A stretch of 64,000 bases of DNA from Metaruminococcus_A sp050943475 (GCA_050943475.1 JBMNPF010000004.1:124001-188000); one strand, 5' to 3'. Shown: positions 1 to 9,679, counted from the stretch's first letter. Translations and numbers: made by a program. Notes: generated by a model from the letters alone, not told the origin.

Positions 1-1009
1 CGCTCGGTAATGTCAACAATCCTGTCCGAAATGGCAATTCAAAAAAAGGAAACGGCGCCTGGTTCCCGGAAAAACGCAAAACATCTTTTCGCACTTCAGC
101 CCAAAGGCCGGCGGCCATACTTATTTTCCCGTGTTTGGCCAAAATTATTTGGCAGAGCCCCTCAATTTTTTCACGTTCGGCTGCAACGCCGTTTTCCCGG
201 CAGGCAAGCATCAGCGCACGGTCGCGGATAGCAGGCGGCTGCACGGCAAGCGCCCGTACATCATAGCCACCGTCTGCGTCCGCGTCGCAAAGAGCCTGCA
301 CTGCTGTCTGCGTCAGGTACTCCTCATCCGCACGCAGGGTTGCAAGGGTTCGCGCCAGCGACTGCTCAGCGGAGGGATTGAGCGTTTTCAGCTGAGGCAG
401 GATATACTTCCGTACCCGGTTGCGTGCGTATTCATCCGAAGTATTGGTGCTGTCGGTGACATACTGGAGGCCATTTGCCGCACAGTAGTCCTCTACCTGT
501 TTCCGCGTGATCTCCAAAAAAGGCCGGATAATCCGCCCGCGCACCAGCGGGATACCGCACAGCCCTTTGAGCCCGGTACCGCGCGCCATGCGGAACAGCA
601 CCGTCTCTGCATTGTCGGAAAGGGTGTGCGCCGTCGCAATTTTTGCAGCTTCTCCGTATTTCGCCGCAGTCTCCCGGAAAAAGCGGTAACGCAGCGCGCG
701 GCCGCACTCCTCCTCTCCCAGCCCCTGCTCCCGGGCGAGCGCCCGTACATTGCGGGATAAAACATGACAGGGCACAGAAAGCTCTGCGCACAGCGTTTGC
801 ACAAAACGCATATCGCGGTCGCTCTCTGCGCCCCTTAACTGATGATTGACATGGCAGACCGCCAGCTTCAAGCCGAGTTCCGGCAGGCCGCTGTTTAAAA
901 AATGAAGCAGTGCGACCGAATCTGCTCCGCCGGAAACCCCGACGACAACGGTGTCACCCTTACACAGCATTCCATTTTGCTCAATTGTCCGCCGTACCTG
1001 TTCCATCAT
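1..1009 (-). CDS. tilS: tRNA(Ile)-lysidine synthase, 3' end cut by window edge
   Basis: TilS converts the wobble cytidine of the CAU anticodon of tRNA-Ile2 to lysidine, using ATP and lysine, so that AUA codons are read as isoleucine. The N-terminal PP-loop motif SGGADSVALL is visible about 20 residues in, followed by the N-type ATP pyrophosphatase fold with HVNHQLRG and HTLSDNAET. The frame is open to the window edge with no stop, giving 336 codons. The family is usually 430-470 residues, so part of the C-terminal region lies outside. The start ATG (1007-1009) overlaps the dnaB stop as ATGA, which suggests translational coupling. A second ATG follows directly. Confidence 0.93.
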   Translation of the reverse strand, partial: MMEQVRRTIEQNGMLCKGDTVVVGVSGGADSVALLHFLNSGLPELGLKLAVCHVNHQLRGAESDRDMRFVQTLCAELSVPCHVLSRNVRALAREQGLGEEECGRALRYRFFRETAAKYGEAAKIATAHTLSDNAETVLFRMARGTGLKGLCGIPLVRGRIIRPFLEITRKQVEDYCAANGLQYVTDSTNTSDEYARNRVRKYILPQLKTLNPSAEQSLARTLATLRADEEYLTQTAVQALCDADADGGYDVRALAVQPPAIRDRALMLACRENGVAAEREKIEGLCQIILAKHGKISMAAGLWAEVRKDVLRFSGNQAPFPFFELPFRTGLLTLPS

Positions 1010-2355
1010 TCCCGGTAATTCTCCAACGAGGTAAACAGGGTATGAGCACCGTCCCAGTGCAGCCGCACTGTATCGGTCTCACCATGGCGGTTCTTTGCAA
1101 CAATGCACTCCGCCACGTTCTGTTCCTCAGATTCTTCGTTGTAATAAGCGTCACGATATAAAAACATGACAATGTCCGCATCCTGCTCAATCGAGCCGGA
1201 TTCACGCAGGTCGGACAACATGGGCCGGTGATCGGTCCTGGAGTCCGGCGAACGGGAAAGCTGGCTCAGCGTAATGACCGGAACATTCATTTCCTTCGCC
1301 ATAATTTTCAGGTTTCGGGTGATTTCAGAAACCTCCTGCACACGGTTGCCGTCCCGGCGGCCGGTGCTCATGAGCTGGAGGTAGTCAATGACGACCAGCC
1401 CCAAATCCGGCAGACGGCGCAGCTTGGCCTTCATATCCGCCACCGTCGCACTCGGAATATCATCAAGGTAAATCTCGGTTTGAGAAAGGATTTCTGCCGC
1501 CGAGGCGAGCCGCACCCATTCCTCCGCCGAAAGAGTACCCATACGTAGGTTGTGGCCGGAAATCCGCGCCTCACTGGAGAGCATACGGCTGACCAGCTGC
1601 TCTTTGGACATTTCCAGCGAGAAAATGGCCACCTGCTTCTTCGAGATTTTGGCCACGTTGGAGGCGAGATTGAGCACAAACGCCGTTTTGCCCATTGCAG
1701 GGCGGGCAGCGATTAAAATCAGGTCGGATTTATTCAACCCGGTGGTAATGCGGTCCAGCGCCGAAAAGCCGGTCTTCAGGCCCAGGTACTGGTTGCGGTC
1801 CTCTGAACTCAGCTTTTGGAGCTGATCATAGGTCTGGATGATAACGTCATTGATTTTGGTCAGACCGGTTGCATCGCGCCCCTGCCGGATTTCATAAATA
1901 CGCTGTTCCGCCAGATCCAGCATGTTTTTTGCATTGCCCTGGGATTCATTCACATTGTCAATGATTTCATGCGCCACCTGGATGAGCGAACGCAGGTAAT
2001 GACGTTCCTGCACAATACGGCAGTAGCTCTCCACATTGGCGGTGGTCGGCACCATTTCCATGAGCTGGGCCAGGTAGACCTTTGCCGCCTGCTCGGAGTC
2101 AAAAACCTGGGCCGAGACCGCTTCGTCCAGCACTGTGATGTAGTCAATCGACTTGGCGGTGGAGAACATGGAAATCATCAGCGAAAAAAGCTGCTGGTGC
2201 TGCCTTAAATAAAAAGAATCGCTCTTGATGTACTCAAGCGCGGTTGAAATACAGCCCGGATCCAGCAGGATAGCCCCCAGCACCGACTGCTCTGCTTCGA
2301 TGCTGTGCGGGAGCTGCCCGGTTGTTTCCAGGGTAAGGGGTTCGCCAACTGCCAT
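1006..2355 (-). CDS. dnaB: Replicative DNA helicase DnaB
   Basis: Hexameric 5'-3' helicase that unwinds the fork ahead of the polymerase; 449 aa, normal length for the family. The N-terminal primase-interacting domain covers roughly residues 15-120. The RecA-like motor follows, with Walker A ARPAMGKT at about 217-224 and the Walker B region VVIDYLQLM. No intein interrupts it. It lies 15 bp downstream of rplI and overlaps tilS by 4 bp, so gdpP, rplI, dnaB and tilS look like one operon. The gdpP-rplI-dnaB order is common in Firmicutes. Confidence 0.98.
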   Translation of the reverse strand: MAVGEPLTLETTGQLPHSIEAEQSVLGAILLDPGCISTALEYIKSDSFYLRQHQQLFSLMISMFSTAKSIDYITVLDEAVSAQVFDSEQAAKVYLAQLMEMVPTTANVESYCRIVQERHYLRSLIQVAHEIIDNVNESQGNAKNMLDLAEQRIYEIRQGRDATGLTKINDVIIQTYDQLQKLSSEDRNQYLGLKTGFSALDRITTGLNKSDLILIAARPAMGKTAFVLNLASNVAKISKKQVAIFSLEMSKEQLVSRMLSSEARISGHNLRMGTLSAEEWVRLASAAEILSQTEIYLDDIPSATVADMKAKLRRLPDLGLVVIDYLQLMSTGRRDGNRVQEVSEITRNLKIMAKEMNVPVITLSQLSRSPDSRTDHRPMLSDLRESGSIEQDADIVMFLYRDAYYNEESEEQNVAECIVAKNRHGETDTVRLHWDGAHTLFTSLENYRE

Positions 2356-2370
2356 GAGGTTCCTCCAATG

Positions 2371-2817
2371 TTATGCTTCCACAACTTCTACGCTAATTTT
2401 TGCAGACACGCCGGTGTGCAGCTTAATTTCGGCCGAAAAAACGCCGTAGCCCTTAATATCCTGCGCAAGTACAATTTTCCGTTTGTCCACATCGGCCTGG
2501 TACTGTTGTTTGAGCGCCGCTGAAACTTCTTTCGGCGTAACCGCACCGAACAACTTGCCGTTGGCACCCGCCTTGGCGGAAACCTTAACCGTTTTGCCCT
2601 CCAGTTTTGCCGCCATATCCTTGGCATTTTGGAGTTCAACGTCCGCACGGTGCTGTTTCGCCGCGTCCTTCGCATTTTTTTCGTTGATGTTCTGCGCGTT
2701 TGCCTCCATTGCAAGACCGCGTTTGATCAGGAAGTTCTGGGCGTAGCCATCCGCCACGTTGACGAGGTCGCCGGCCTTGCCGGTGCCTTTGACGTCCTGT
2801 TTCAAAATTACTTTCAT
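2371..2817 (-). CDS. rplI: 50S ribosomal protein L9
   Basis: L9 binds 23S rRNA near the L1 stalk. The 148 aa protein starts MKVILKQDVKGTGKAG, and the N-terminal L9 signature with GYAQNFLIKRGLA is present, followed by the long connecting helix and a C-terminal domain. An upstream in-frame codon at 2844 is rejected, because the strong AGGAGG ribosome site lies just before the ATG at 2817. The gene sits between gdpP and dnaB in the same direction. Confidence 0.98.
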   Translation of the reverse strand: MKVILKQDVKGTGKAGDLVNVADGYAQNFLIKRGLAMEANAQNINEKNAKDAAKQHRADVELQNAKDMAAKLEGKTVKVSAKAGANGKLFGAVTPKEVSAALKQQYQADVDKRKIVLAQDIKGYGVFSAEIKLHTGVSAKISVEVVEA

Positions 2818-2858
2818 AGGTAGTTCCTCCTTTATGCAATCCATTTGGATTCAATCGT

Positions 2859-4838
2859 TTATCGGTCTGCCTCGCTCGCAAGGCTTTCATAATAACGGTC
2901 AACCGCACGCATCAGCTGTTCTTTGGCTTCCTCCGGCGTCACACCTTTGAGCTGACAGCCCGCCATGGTATGATGGCCGCCGCCGCCCAGGTATTCCATG
3001 ACAACCTGCACATTGATATCCCCCATAGAACGCGCGGAAATGCTGATGTCGCTCCCCGTGTTGTAAATGACAAACGAAGCATCTACTTCGGTGATGCCAA
3101 GCAGTTCATCTGCCGCCTGCGGGGCGACAATGCGGATATCCTCAAAATTCTGCCCGCTTACTGCGATGGCACAGTTGCGGTAAATTTCAGCGTTCTGCAC
3201 CAGGCCGGAACGCCGCTGGTAGTCGTCCATTGTGCTCGCAAACAGCTTGCGCACCGCAACGGTATCTGCACCGATGCGCCGCAGATAAGCCGCTGCCTCA
3301 AAGGTGCGCACCCCGGTGCGAATGACAAAGTTGCGGGTATCCAGCATAATACCAGAAAGCAGCGCCTCCGCGTCCTCTTTGGTCGGGCGGCATTTGTCGC
3401 CGAAATACTGGAGCAGCTCGGTCACCATCTCCGACGTAGAAGAAGCAAACGGCTCGTGGTGGAACACCACCGCATTGTCAATGTGGTTGACCATCTTGCG
3501 GTGGTGATCGATGACCACCACATTTTTGCACATCCGGTACAGTTCAGGCGACTCGACAAAAACCGGATTGTGGGTATCCACAATAATCATCAGCGTCCGG
3601 CGGGTGACATAGTCCTTGGCAATCTCCGGGTGGACAAACAAATTGGCACTGCCATTGTCGCTTACCTTGTTGACCAGCGAAGACGCAAGGGTGGTGTCCC
3701 GGTCAATCGCAACGATGGCGGAACGGCCCATCCGGCGGATAGCCTGCGCCAGTGCAATCGAACTGCCGACAGCGTCCAAATCCGAGGCGCGGTGCCCCAT
3801 GACAATGACATTTTCGCTGGTATCAATGAGCTCCAGCAGCGCAGTTGCTATAATGCGGCTCTTCACACGGGTGTGCTTTTCAATTCCTTTGGAGATACCG
3901 CCGTAAAAATCGTAACCGTTGACGGTTTTGACAACCGCCTGGTCGCCGCCGCGGCCCAGCGCCATATCCAGCGACTGACGGGCGGCCGCCTCGTTTTCGC
4001 CCATGGTTTTGCCTTCACAGCCCACACCGATGGACAGGGTGGCCGGCACCCGTTCGTTTGCAATGATTTTGCGAGTGCGGTCGAGCAGGGCAAAACGGGT
4101 TTCAATAATTTTATCGAGATGCCGCTTTTCAACCATAGCGATGTAGCGATCCTGTGAGAACCGGCGGACAAAGCCGTTGGTCTCGGCGAAATACTGCTCA
4201 ATCACCGTGTCAATCTCACCCAAAATCTGGGATTTCTCGCTTTCCTTGGCGTTTTGCACCAGCTCATCGTAGTTGTCAATGACCAGAATCATCACCGCAG
4301 GACGGGAAAGCCGGTATTCCATCGCGATGTTCTTGAGCATGGTGTTATCCACAAAATACAGGATGTCCAACGAATCCCGGTGGGTTTCAGAATGGAACCC
4401 ATAAACGGTATAATGCTTCATCGCATAGCTCAAATCCACCCCATTGGGCAGGTAAAAGCTCTCAACCGGCGTTTTGGTAATGTCGTCCAGGCTGCCGCCG
4501 TAGAGGTCATAATCCCCAAGTACGTTGGCCCGGAAGGGATCGTTGTACCACAGCACTTCGCGCTTGGGACCAACCATGAGCACCGGCAGCGGGAAACGGT
4601 TTAAAACCTCCCGGTCATCGGTATCCAAAGACTGGGCGACCTCGCCCAGAAAACGGTGAGCGTCGCTGCGCAGAAAACGGAAACGGACCACAGTGACCAG
4701 CACCATAATGATAAATAGCGCCGCAAACAGCCAGGTGAGCTTGTCGTTGAGTAAAAAAGAGGCGACCAGCAATGCCCCGCAAATCAGCAGCAAAACAACC
4801 AGACAGGCTTTGATTTGCCACAGTTTTTTCGGTTTCAT
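2859..4838 (-). CDS. gdpP: Cyclic-di-AMP phosphodiesterase GdpP (DHH/DHHA1)
   Basis: Membrane-bound enzyme that hydrolyses c-di-AMP to pApA; c-di-AMP controls potassium and osmotic balance and cell-wall stress in Firmicutes. The 659 aa protein has two N-terminal membrane helices (about residues 8-48), a PAS-like segment, and a degenerate GGDEF domain (about 160-300). The catalytic DHH domain carries GHRASDLDAVG, VDTHNP and VIDHHRKM, followed by DHHA1 with GGGGHHTMAG. All metal-ligand motifs look intact. The start at 4838 is preferred to the codon at 4871 because a GGGGTGG site precedes it. Confidence 0.96.
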   Translation of the reverse strand: MKPKKLWQIKACLVVLLLICGALLVASFLLNDKLTWLFAALFIIMVLVTVVRFRFLRSDAHRFLGEVAQSLDTDDREVLNRFPLPVLMVGPKREVLWYNDPFRANVLGDYDLYGGSLDDITKTPVESFYLPNGVDLSYAMKHYTVYGFHSETHRDSLDILYFVDNTMLKNIAMEYRLSRPAVMILVIDNYDELVQNAKESEKSQILGEIDTVIEQYFAETNGFVRRFSQDRYIAMVEKRHLDKIIETRFALLDRTRKIIANERVPATLSIGVGCEGKTMGENEAAARQSLDMALGRGGDQAVVKTVNGYDFYGGISKGIEKHTRVKSRIIATALLELIDTSENVIVMGHRASDLDAVGSSIALAQAIRRMGRSAIVAIDRDTTLASSLVNKVSDNGSANLFVHPEIAKDYVTRRTLMIIVDTHNPVFVESPELYRMCKNVVVIDHHRKMVNHIDNAVVFHHEPFASSTSEMVTELLQYFGDKCRPTKEDAEALLSGIMLDTRNFVIRTGVRTFEAAAYLRRIGADTVAVRKLFASTMDDYQRRSGLVQNAEIYRNCAIAVSGQNFEDIRIVAPQAADELLGITEVDASFVIYNTGSDISISARSMGDINVQVVMEYLGGGGHHTMAGCQLKGVTPEEAKEQLMRAVDRYYESLASEADR

Positions 4839-4934
4839 GCCAGCCACCCCTGTTCCATAGATGTAGTACAACTATTTTACATCATCTGGACCGCGGATTC
4901 AACCTCAATCCACATTAAATTTTTGCCACACCGG

Positions 4935-6842
4935 TTAAATCTCCATGATAATCGGGAGGATCATCGGCGCGCGTTTGGTCTTTTTATAAATAAAGTTGGA
5001 CAGGTCGTCCTTAATTGCCGTCTTGATGGTGCCCCATTCCCGCACCGAACGGGAGGCGCAGTCGTCAAGCACCTCAACAATGCGCTGACGGGCGTTATCC
5101 ATCAATTCTTCAGACTCCCGCACATAGACAAACCCGCGGGAAACAATATCCGGCCCGGCGACCACCGCGCCAGAGGTACTCTCCATGGTCACAACAACAA
5201 TGATGAGCCCGTCCTGCGCCAGATGCTTGCGGTCCCGCAGGACAATGGAACCGACGTCGCCCACGCCGTAGCCGTCCACAAAGACACGCCCGGCCGGCAC
5301 CGTTCCGGTCACCTTCATTTCCACGCCGTCAAGCTCAATGACCTGCCCAATGTCCCCAATGAGGATATTGGACGGCGGAATTCCCACCGCCTGGGCAAGC
5401 TGGCTGTGCTTTTTCAGGTGTTTGTACTCACCGTGCACCGGCAGGAAGAACTTGGGCTTTACCAATGAAAGCATGAGCTTGAGTTCATCCTGGCAGGCGT
5501 GGCCGGAAACGTGGACGTCATACATCTTCTCAAAGACGACTTCGGCGCCCAGCTTCATCAATTCGTTGATGACCCGGTTGACGTGCTTTTCGTTGCCCGG
5601 AATCGGGGTTGCGGAAATGATGATGAAATCATCCGACGAAACCGAGACCTTGCGGTGCTCGCCCGCCGCCATGCGGGAGAGGGCGGACATCGGCTCGCCC
5701 TGGCTGCCGGTGGTGATGATGATGAGCTTGTCATCCGGGTAACGGCCAATGGCGTCAATATCGATCATAACCCCGTCCGGGATATGCAGGTAGCCGAGCT
5801 CAAGCGCCACATTGACAACGTTGACCATGCTGCGACCGGAGACCGCAACCTTGCGCCCGGAGCGCACCGCGTTGTCCACAATCTGCTGGACGCGGTGGAT
5901 GTTGGAAGAGAAGGTCGCAATGATGATGCGGCGGCTTTCCGCCTGCTTAAAGAGCCGTTCAAAGGATTCGCCCACCTTGCGCTCGCTCATGGTGGAACCG
6001 GGGCGCTCGGCGTTGGTGGAATCCGCGAGCAGGCAGAGCACGCCGCGGTTGCCGAGTTCGGCAAAGCGTGCAAGGTCAATAATTTCGCTTTGGATAGGCG
6101 AATAGTCCACCTTAAAGTCGCCGGTCTGCACAATGATGCCCGCCGGAGTGTAAATGGCAAACGCCACTGCATCCGGAATTGAGTGGTTGACGCGGATAAC
6201 CTCAACCGACATGCAGCCCATTTTAATCATATCATGCGGCTTAATGACGTTCAGGGTCGCCTGACGCAGCAGACCGTGTTCGCGGAGTTTCCCCTCCACC
6301 AGGCCAAGGGTAAGACGGGTGCCGTAGATGGGCACGTTCACCTTTTTGAGCAGGTAAGCGAGCCCGCCAATGTGATCCTCATGCCCGTGGGTGAGGATGA
6401 CGCCGCGTAGGCGGTCAATGTTCTTTTCCACATAGGTGAAATCCGGGATGACAAGGTCAACGCCAAGCATATCGGCATCCGGAAAGGCAAGGCCGCAGTC
6501 AACAATAAACATGTCCTGCCCACATTCGTAGCAGGTCATATTTTTGCCGATTTCATTGAGGCCGCCCAGCGGGATAATCCGCACCGGGGTTTTACGGCGT
6601 TCCTTCGCGCTTCTGCCCATGCGTTTGCGGCCGCCGGTTTTGGCCGAAGTTGTTTCAGTGCTTTCCGCATTCTGCGTATTTTTTGCTGTTTTGCTTCCGT
6701 TTGCAGCAGCCTTTTTGGCGCCCCCATTTTTGGGCTGAGTGGTCTTTTTGCGCCGCGGCGCTTTTGGCTTTTCCACTGCTTCTTTTTTGTTCTGTTGGCC
6801 GGCGGTTTCGGTCATACCGGTCTTTTCTTTCAATTCTGCCAT
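4935..6842 (-). CDS. rnj: Ribonuclease J
   Basis: Metallo-beta-lactamase/beta-CASP nuclease with endo- and 5'-exonuclease activity in mRNA turnover and rRNA maturation. The metal motif HGHEDHIGG is intact, and the beta-CASP and C-terminal regions follow; 635 aa. The first ~85 residues are a Lys/Ala/Thr-rich basic extension ahead of the conserved PVRIIPLGGLNEIG, longer than in Bacillus RNase J1. The ATG at 6842 is preferred to a codon at 6923, since a GAGGT site lies before it. A promoter about 300 bp upstream implies a long leader. Confidence 0.96.
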   Translation of the reverse strand: MAELKEKTGMTETAGQQNKKEAVEKPKAPRRKKTTQPKNGGAKKAAANGSKTAKNTQNAESTETTSAKTGGRKRMGRSAKERRKTPVRIIPLGGLNEIGKNMTCYECGQDMFIVDCGLAFPDADMLGVDLVIPDFTYVEKNIDRLRGVILTHGHEDHIGGLAYLLKKVNVPIYGTRLTLGLVEGKLREHGLLRQATLNVIKPHDMIKMGCMSVEVIRVNHSIPDAVAFAIYTPAGIIVQTGDFKVDYSPIQSEIIDLARFAELGNRGVLCLLADSTNAERPGSTMSERKVGESFERLFKQAESRRIIIATFSSNIHRVQQIVDNAVRSGRKVAVSGRSMVNVVNVALELGYLHIPDGVMIDIDAIGRYPDDKLIIITTGSQGEPMSALSRMAAGEHRKVSVSSDDFIIISATPIPGNEKHVNRVINELMKLGAEVVFEKMYDVHVSGHACQDELKLMLSLVKPKFFLPVHGEYKHLKKHSQLAQAVGIPPSNILIGDIGQVIELDGVEMKVTGTVPAGRVFVDGYGVGDVGSIVLRDRKHLAQDGLIIVVVTMESTSGAVVAGPDIVSRGFVYVRESEELMDNARQRIVEVLDDCASRSVREWGTIKTAIKDDLSNFIYKKTKRAPMILPIIMEI

Positions 6843-7008
6843 AAATACCTCTTTCTTTTCTTGAACTTGTATAGTTTCAGCCTGATTTTTCCGATCAAAG
6901 CCGGTTAAAACGCACAAAAGCATACAACAACGAAAGCCGGACAGACAGACTCCGCCCCGCAGTTGTGCCTTTTGGCAGCCGAACTTTGATTATGTAACGC
7001 AGCAATAC

Positions 7009-7040
7009 TGAAAAAAGGGCACCTACAGACCAGTACCCCT
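7009..7040 (-). terminator. Possible attenuator hairpin in the rnj leader
   Basis: On the minus strand AGGG(G)TAC pairs with GTGCCCT around a ten-base loop, followed directly by TTTTTTC. It lies roughly 105-135 nt downstream of the predicted rnj start point and about 165 nt before the rnj ATG. With only seven pairs, a bulge and a wobble it is weak. It could be an attenuator or processing site, or chance. Confidence 0.35.
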
Positions 7041-7149
7041 CCGCTTCCGAGCCGTTGCAGCGCTTCCTGCTTTTCATGAGAGAAATGAAATGGTGTGATA
7101 AAAAGCAGATAAAAACAAAAATCTCAACCGAACAAATAGATACACCTTT

Positions 7150-7178
7150 AGTGTAGCGTTTTGTGACAGAAATGTCAA
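7150..7178 (-). promoter_or_regulatory. Promoter for rnj
   Basis: Minus-strand TTGACA (7173-7178), 17 bp spacer, TACACT (7150-7155): close to the vegetative sigma consensus. The predicted start point near 7143 leaves about 300 nt of leader before rnj. No other gene lies between. Confidence 0.65.
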
Positions 7179-7199
7179 GCGCCGCCCCATCCAGCCGGA

Positions 7200-7236
7200 A
7201 AACAAAAGGGAATACCCGCATGGAGCGGATATTCCC
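7200..7236 (-). terminator. Terminator after the nucleotidyltransferase/PMM-like gene
   Basis: GGGAATA(c)CCGC pairs with GCGG(a)TATTCCC across 7208-7236, with CTTTTGTTTT following on the minus strand. It lies just past the stop codon at 7242. Confidence 0.75.
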
Positions 7237-7241
7237 AAGTA

Positions 7242-9536
7242 TTAACTGACTGGGCCGTTCTTAATCATGTCGGCGTAAAAATTGCAGAGTTCTGCTGCTG
7301 TTTCGGTGTCACGGCTCTCTGCATAAATAAAGACGCTTCTCCCGGATTTGGCCGGGCGGATGAGCAGGTCTCCCCGGCGGTCTTTTAGCCGGACGCCCTC
7401 GCCAATCCCGCTCGACGCCGCACCGATCTTCCGGAACACCTCAGCCGGATTCTCCCGGATTTCCACCTGCTTGGATACCGTTGAAAACCGAGGAACCCGG
7501 GCAAGCGCCTGCTGCAGACTCTGTCCGCTTGTTTTCAGGTAGGAAAGCAGCTCCACTGCGAGCAAAATCCCGTCCCGGGCGAAGGGCTGAGCGTGGGCAA
7601 GCTCCCTTGCCGCGGCGTCCGAACCGTCGCAGGGGCAGGAGGCATAGTGGTACGCCCGGTGATGGTACCGCTCCGCCAGCTTGTCAATGGCAGCGAGCAG
7701 GCTGTTAGGAAGTGAGACATCCTCCCCGCGCTCAAACCGGGCGGCACACATCAGGGCAATCAGACGGTTGTGCGGCACAAAGCCGACACCCTCTTCAAAG
7801 AGGGACAGCCGTGCGCCGTCCTGCGAAATACCCAAATACGGTCCGTTGTCCAACCCGCACCCCAGGCGGCGCAGCACCCGTTCCAGAACCCTGCCCGTTT
7901 TGGAAAGCGGCAATTTGAGCCGCACCGAAATCCCATCCAGCCTGGTACCACAGCGCAGGAGATGCGCTTCATACAGCCGATCCATTCCGCCAAAGGATAC
8001 CACCTTGCCAAAGTGGCCTTTCCCGGCGCGTTTGTATTCCCCGCGGTTGATGTACCCTTCCAGTTTGCGCTCAGAGGCACGGGACATCGGCAAACAGCCG
8101 TCCTGCACAAATGACAGACAGGCTTTTTCCTCCGCCGTAAGGTAAACCCCGAAATCGCAGCGGGTTTCGTCCATACAAAAATCAAATTGGGGGCGGATAC
8201 CTCCGCCAAAATCCCATGCTTCACTGCCGGAGGCGGCCACCCCGGACACCAGTGCACTGCGGAGCGCGTCCGCTTCAGCGCTGCCGTCGCTTCCCACGCC
8301 GATGATCGCATCCTTTTTGAGGCTGCCGAGCGCATATCCTACCGTTGCGCAGAAGTGAGGGGACACCATACCGCCGAGCGCGCCGGAGATGCCGTCCTCT
8401 TCGCAGATTGCTTCGCAGACATCGCCGTATTGCAGGTTTTCTTTGAGATTGGTTCCCCGCGGTACCGTCTTGTAGTCCCAAACCTTGACCCGCGGATGGA
8501 TGAACGAGTGCCCCTGGATGGCCGCGTGCCGTCCGATGACCGCATACTCATACACTCCGCAGCCGTTTTCCAGTGTGGAGTCCTCGCAGATCACCGCCTG
8601 GTTGACGCCGCAGCGCTCCCCGATCGAAACGCCATTGGCCAGCACTGCGCCGCGGATTTTGCTTCCCCGCCCGATGGTTACATTGTCCCCGATAACGCTG
8701 CCCCGCCCGATGATAACATCCGGTTCCAGCGTCACATTTTTGCCGATGGCCACCGGCGGGTCGACGACACAGCCCTGCGGCAGGGTGAGGATATCCTTGA
8801 CATCCCGCACAACACCGCTCAATTCACAGCATACCTTTCCCTCCAGCATGTCACGCTGGCAATCCAGATAGCTTTTAATATCCCCAATGTCTTTCCAGTA
8901 CCCTTTGGCCTGATAAGCGCAGAGCTTCATGCCGCGTTTTAACATCTCCGGGAAGATGTCAAAGGAAAAATCGGATGATTTGCCATCCGGAATCAATTCC
9001 AGCACCTCCGGCGAAAGGATGTAAATGCCGGTATTTGCAAGGCCGGAAACACAATTCATCCGGGAGGGCTTTTCCAAAAATCCGGTGATGCAGCCATCCT
9101 CCCCGGCCTGTACCAGCCCGTATTCGCGCGGGTCTTCCACCGCCGTCACCACTAGCGTTGCCGCCGCCTGGTGCTCCCGGTGAAAAGCAAAAGCTGCCGT
9201 CAGGTCAAAGTCACACATGGCGTCCCCGCTGATCACCAGGAAATCCTCTTTGGTTTTTGCTGCGTTTTTTACACTTCCCGCCGTGCCAAGCGGCACATCC
9301 TCAAAGGTAAAATCCAGAGGGATACCGCCGTATTCCGCATCCGGGAAATGCTTGACAAGCTCATTGCCAAGGTACATTAAGGTGAGGGTTGCGCGGGAGC
9401 ATCCGTGCTTCTTGAGCAGGTCCAGAATATACTCCACCACCGGTTTCCCGCAAAGCGGCGCCAATGGCTTTGGAATTTCACAGGTAAGCGGGCGCAGCCG
9501 GCTGCCTTCGCCGCCCGCCATAATGACTGCATACAT
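7242..9536 (-). CDS. Sugar nucleotidyltransferase fused to left-handed beta helix and degenerate phosphomannomutase-like domain
   Basis: The 764 aa protein has three parts. Residues 1-235 are a nucleotidyltransferase with the intact loop GGEGSRLRPLT, IPKP and GDAMCD; it probably makes an NDP-sugar, for example from mannose-1-P or glucose-1-P. About 245-365 is a hexapeptide-repeat beta helix. About 380-764 aligns in order with phosphomannomutase/phosphoglucomutase. There the phosphoserine loop (usually TASHNP) reads LTAEEKA at 466-472, the metal loop (usually DGDGDR) reads SQDGAR at 571-576, and the C-terminal phosphate loop (usually RPSGTEP) reads RPAKSGR. The mutase half is probably inactive and may be regulatory or structural. 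The gene stands alone; its substrate is not shown by context. Confidence 0.85.
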   Translation of the reverse strand: MYAVIMAGGEGSRLRPLTCEIPKPLAPLCGKPVVEYILDLLKKHGCSRATLTLMYLGNELVKHFPDAEYGGIPLDFTFEDVPLGTAGSVKNAAKTKEDFLVISGDAMCDFDLTAAFAFHREHQAAATLVVTAVEDPREYGLVQAGEDGCITGFLEKPSRMNCVSGLANTGIYILSPEVLELIPDGKSSDFSFDIFPEMLKRGMKLCAYQAKGYWKDIGDIKSYLDCQRDMLEGKVCCELSGVVRDVKDILTLPQGCVVDPPVAIGKNVTLEPDVIIGRGSVIGDNVTIGRGSKIRGAVLANGVSIGERCGVNQAVICEDSTLENGCGVYEYAVIGRHAAIQGHSFIHPRVKVWDYKTVPRGTNLKENLQYGDVCEAICEEDGISGALGGMVSPHFCATVGYALGSLKKDAIIGVGSDGSAEADALRSALVSGVAASGSEAWDFGGGIRPQFDFCMDETRCDFGVYLTAEEKACLSFVQDGCLPMSRASERKLEGYINRGEYKRAGKGHFGKVVSFGGMDRLYEAHLLRCGTRLDGISVRLKLPLSKTGRVLERVLRRLGCGLDNGPYLGISQDGARLSLFEEGVGFVPHNRLIALMCAARFERGEDVSLPNSLLAAIDKLAERYHHRAYHYASCPCDGSDAAARELAHAQPFARDGILLAVELLSYLKTSGQSLQQALARVPRFSTVSKQVEIRENPAEVFRKIGAASSGIGEGVRLKDRRGDLLIRPAKSGRSVFIYAESRDTETAAELCNFYADMIKNGPVS

Positions 9537-9670
9537 AACACATTTCCTTTCAAACCGGCGTAAAAACGCCGTATCATCCGTTTTTATTAGTATGAGCCGT
9601 TTGAAAGGGGATTATAAGAAAAATTAAAGGATCATTTTTGAAAATAACAGGTGCGGCCGCGTGCAATTTA

Positions 9671-9679
9671 TGCTATACT
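9671..9679 (+). promoter_or_regulatory. Extended -10 promoter for nadBC
   Basis: TGCTATACT is an extended -10 element (TGn plus TATACT); no good -35 is seen. It lies about 100 bp before nadB. Confidence 0.45.
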
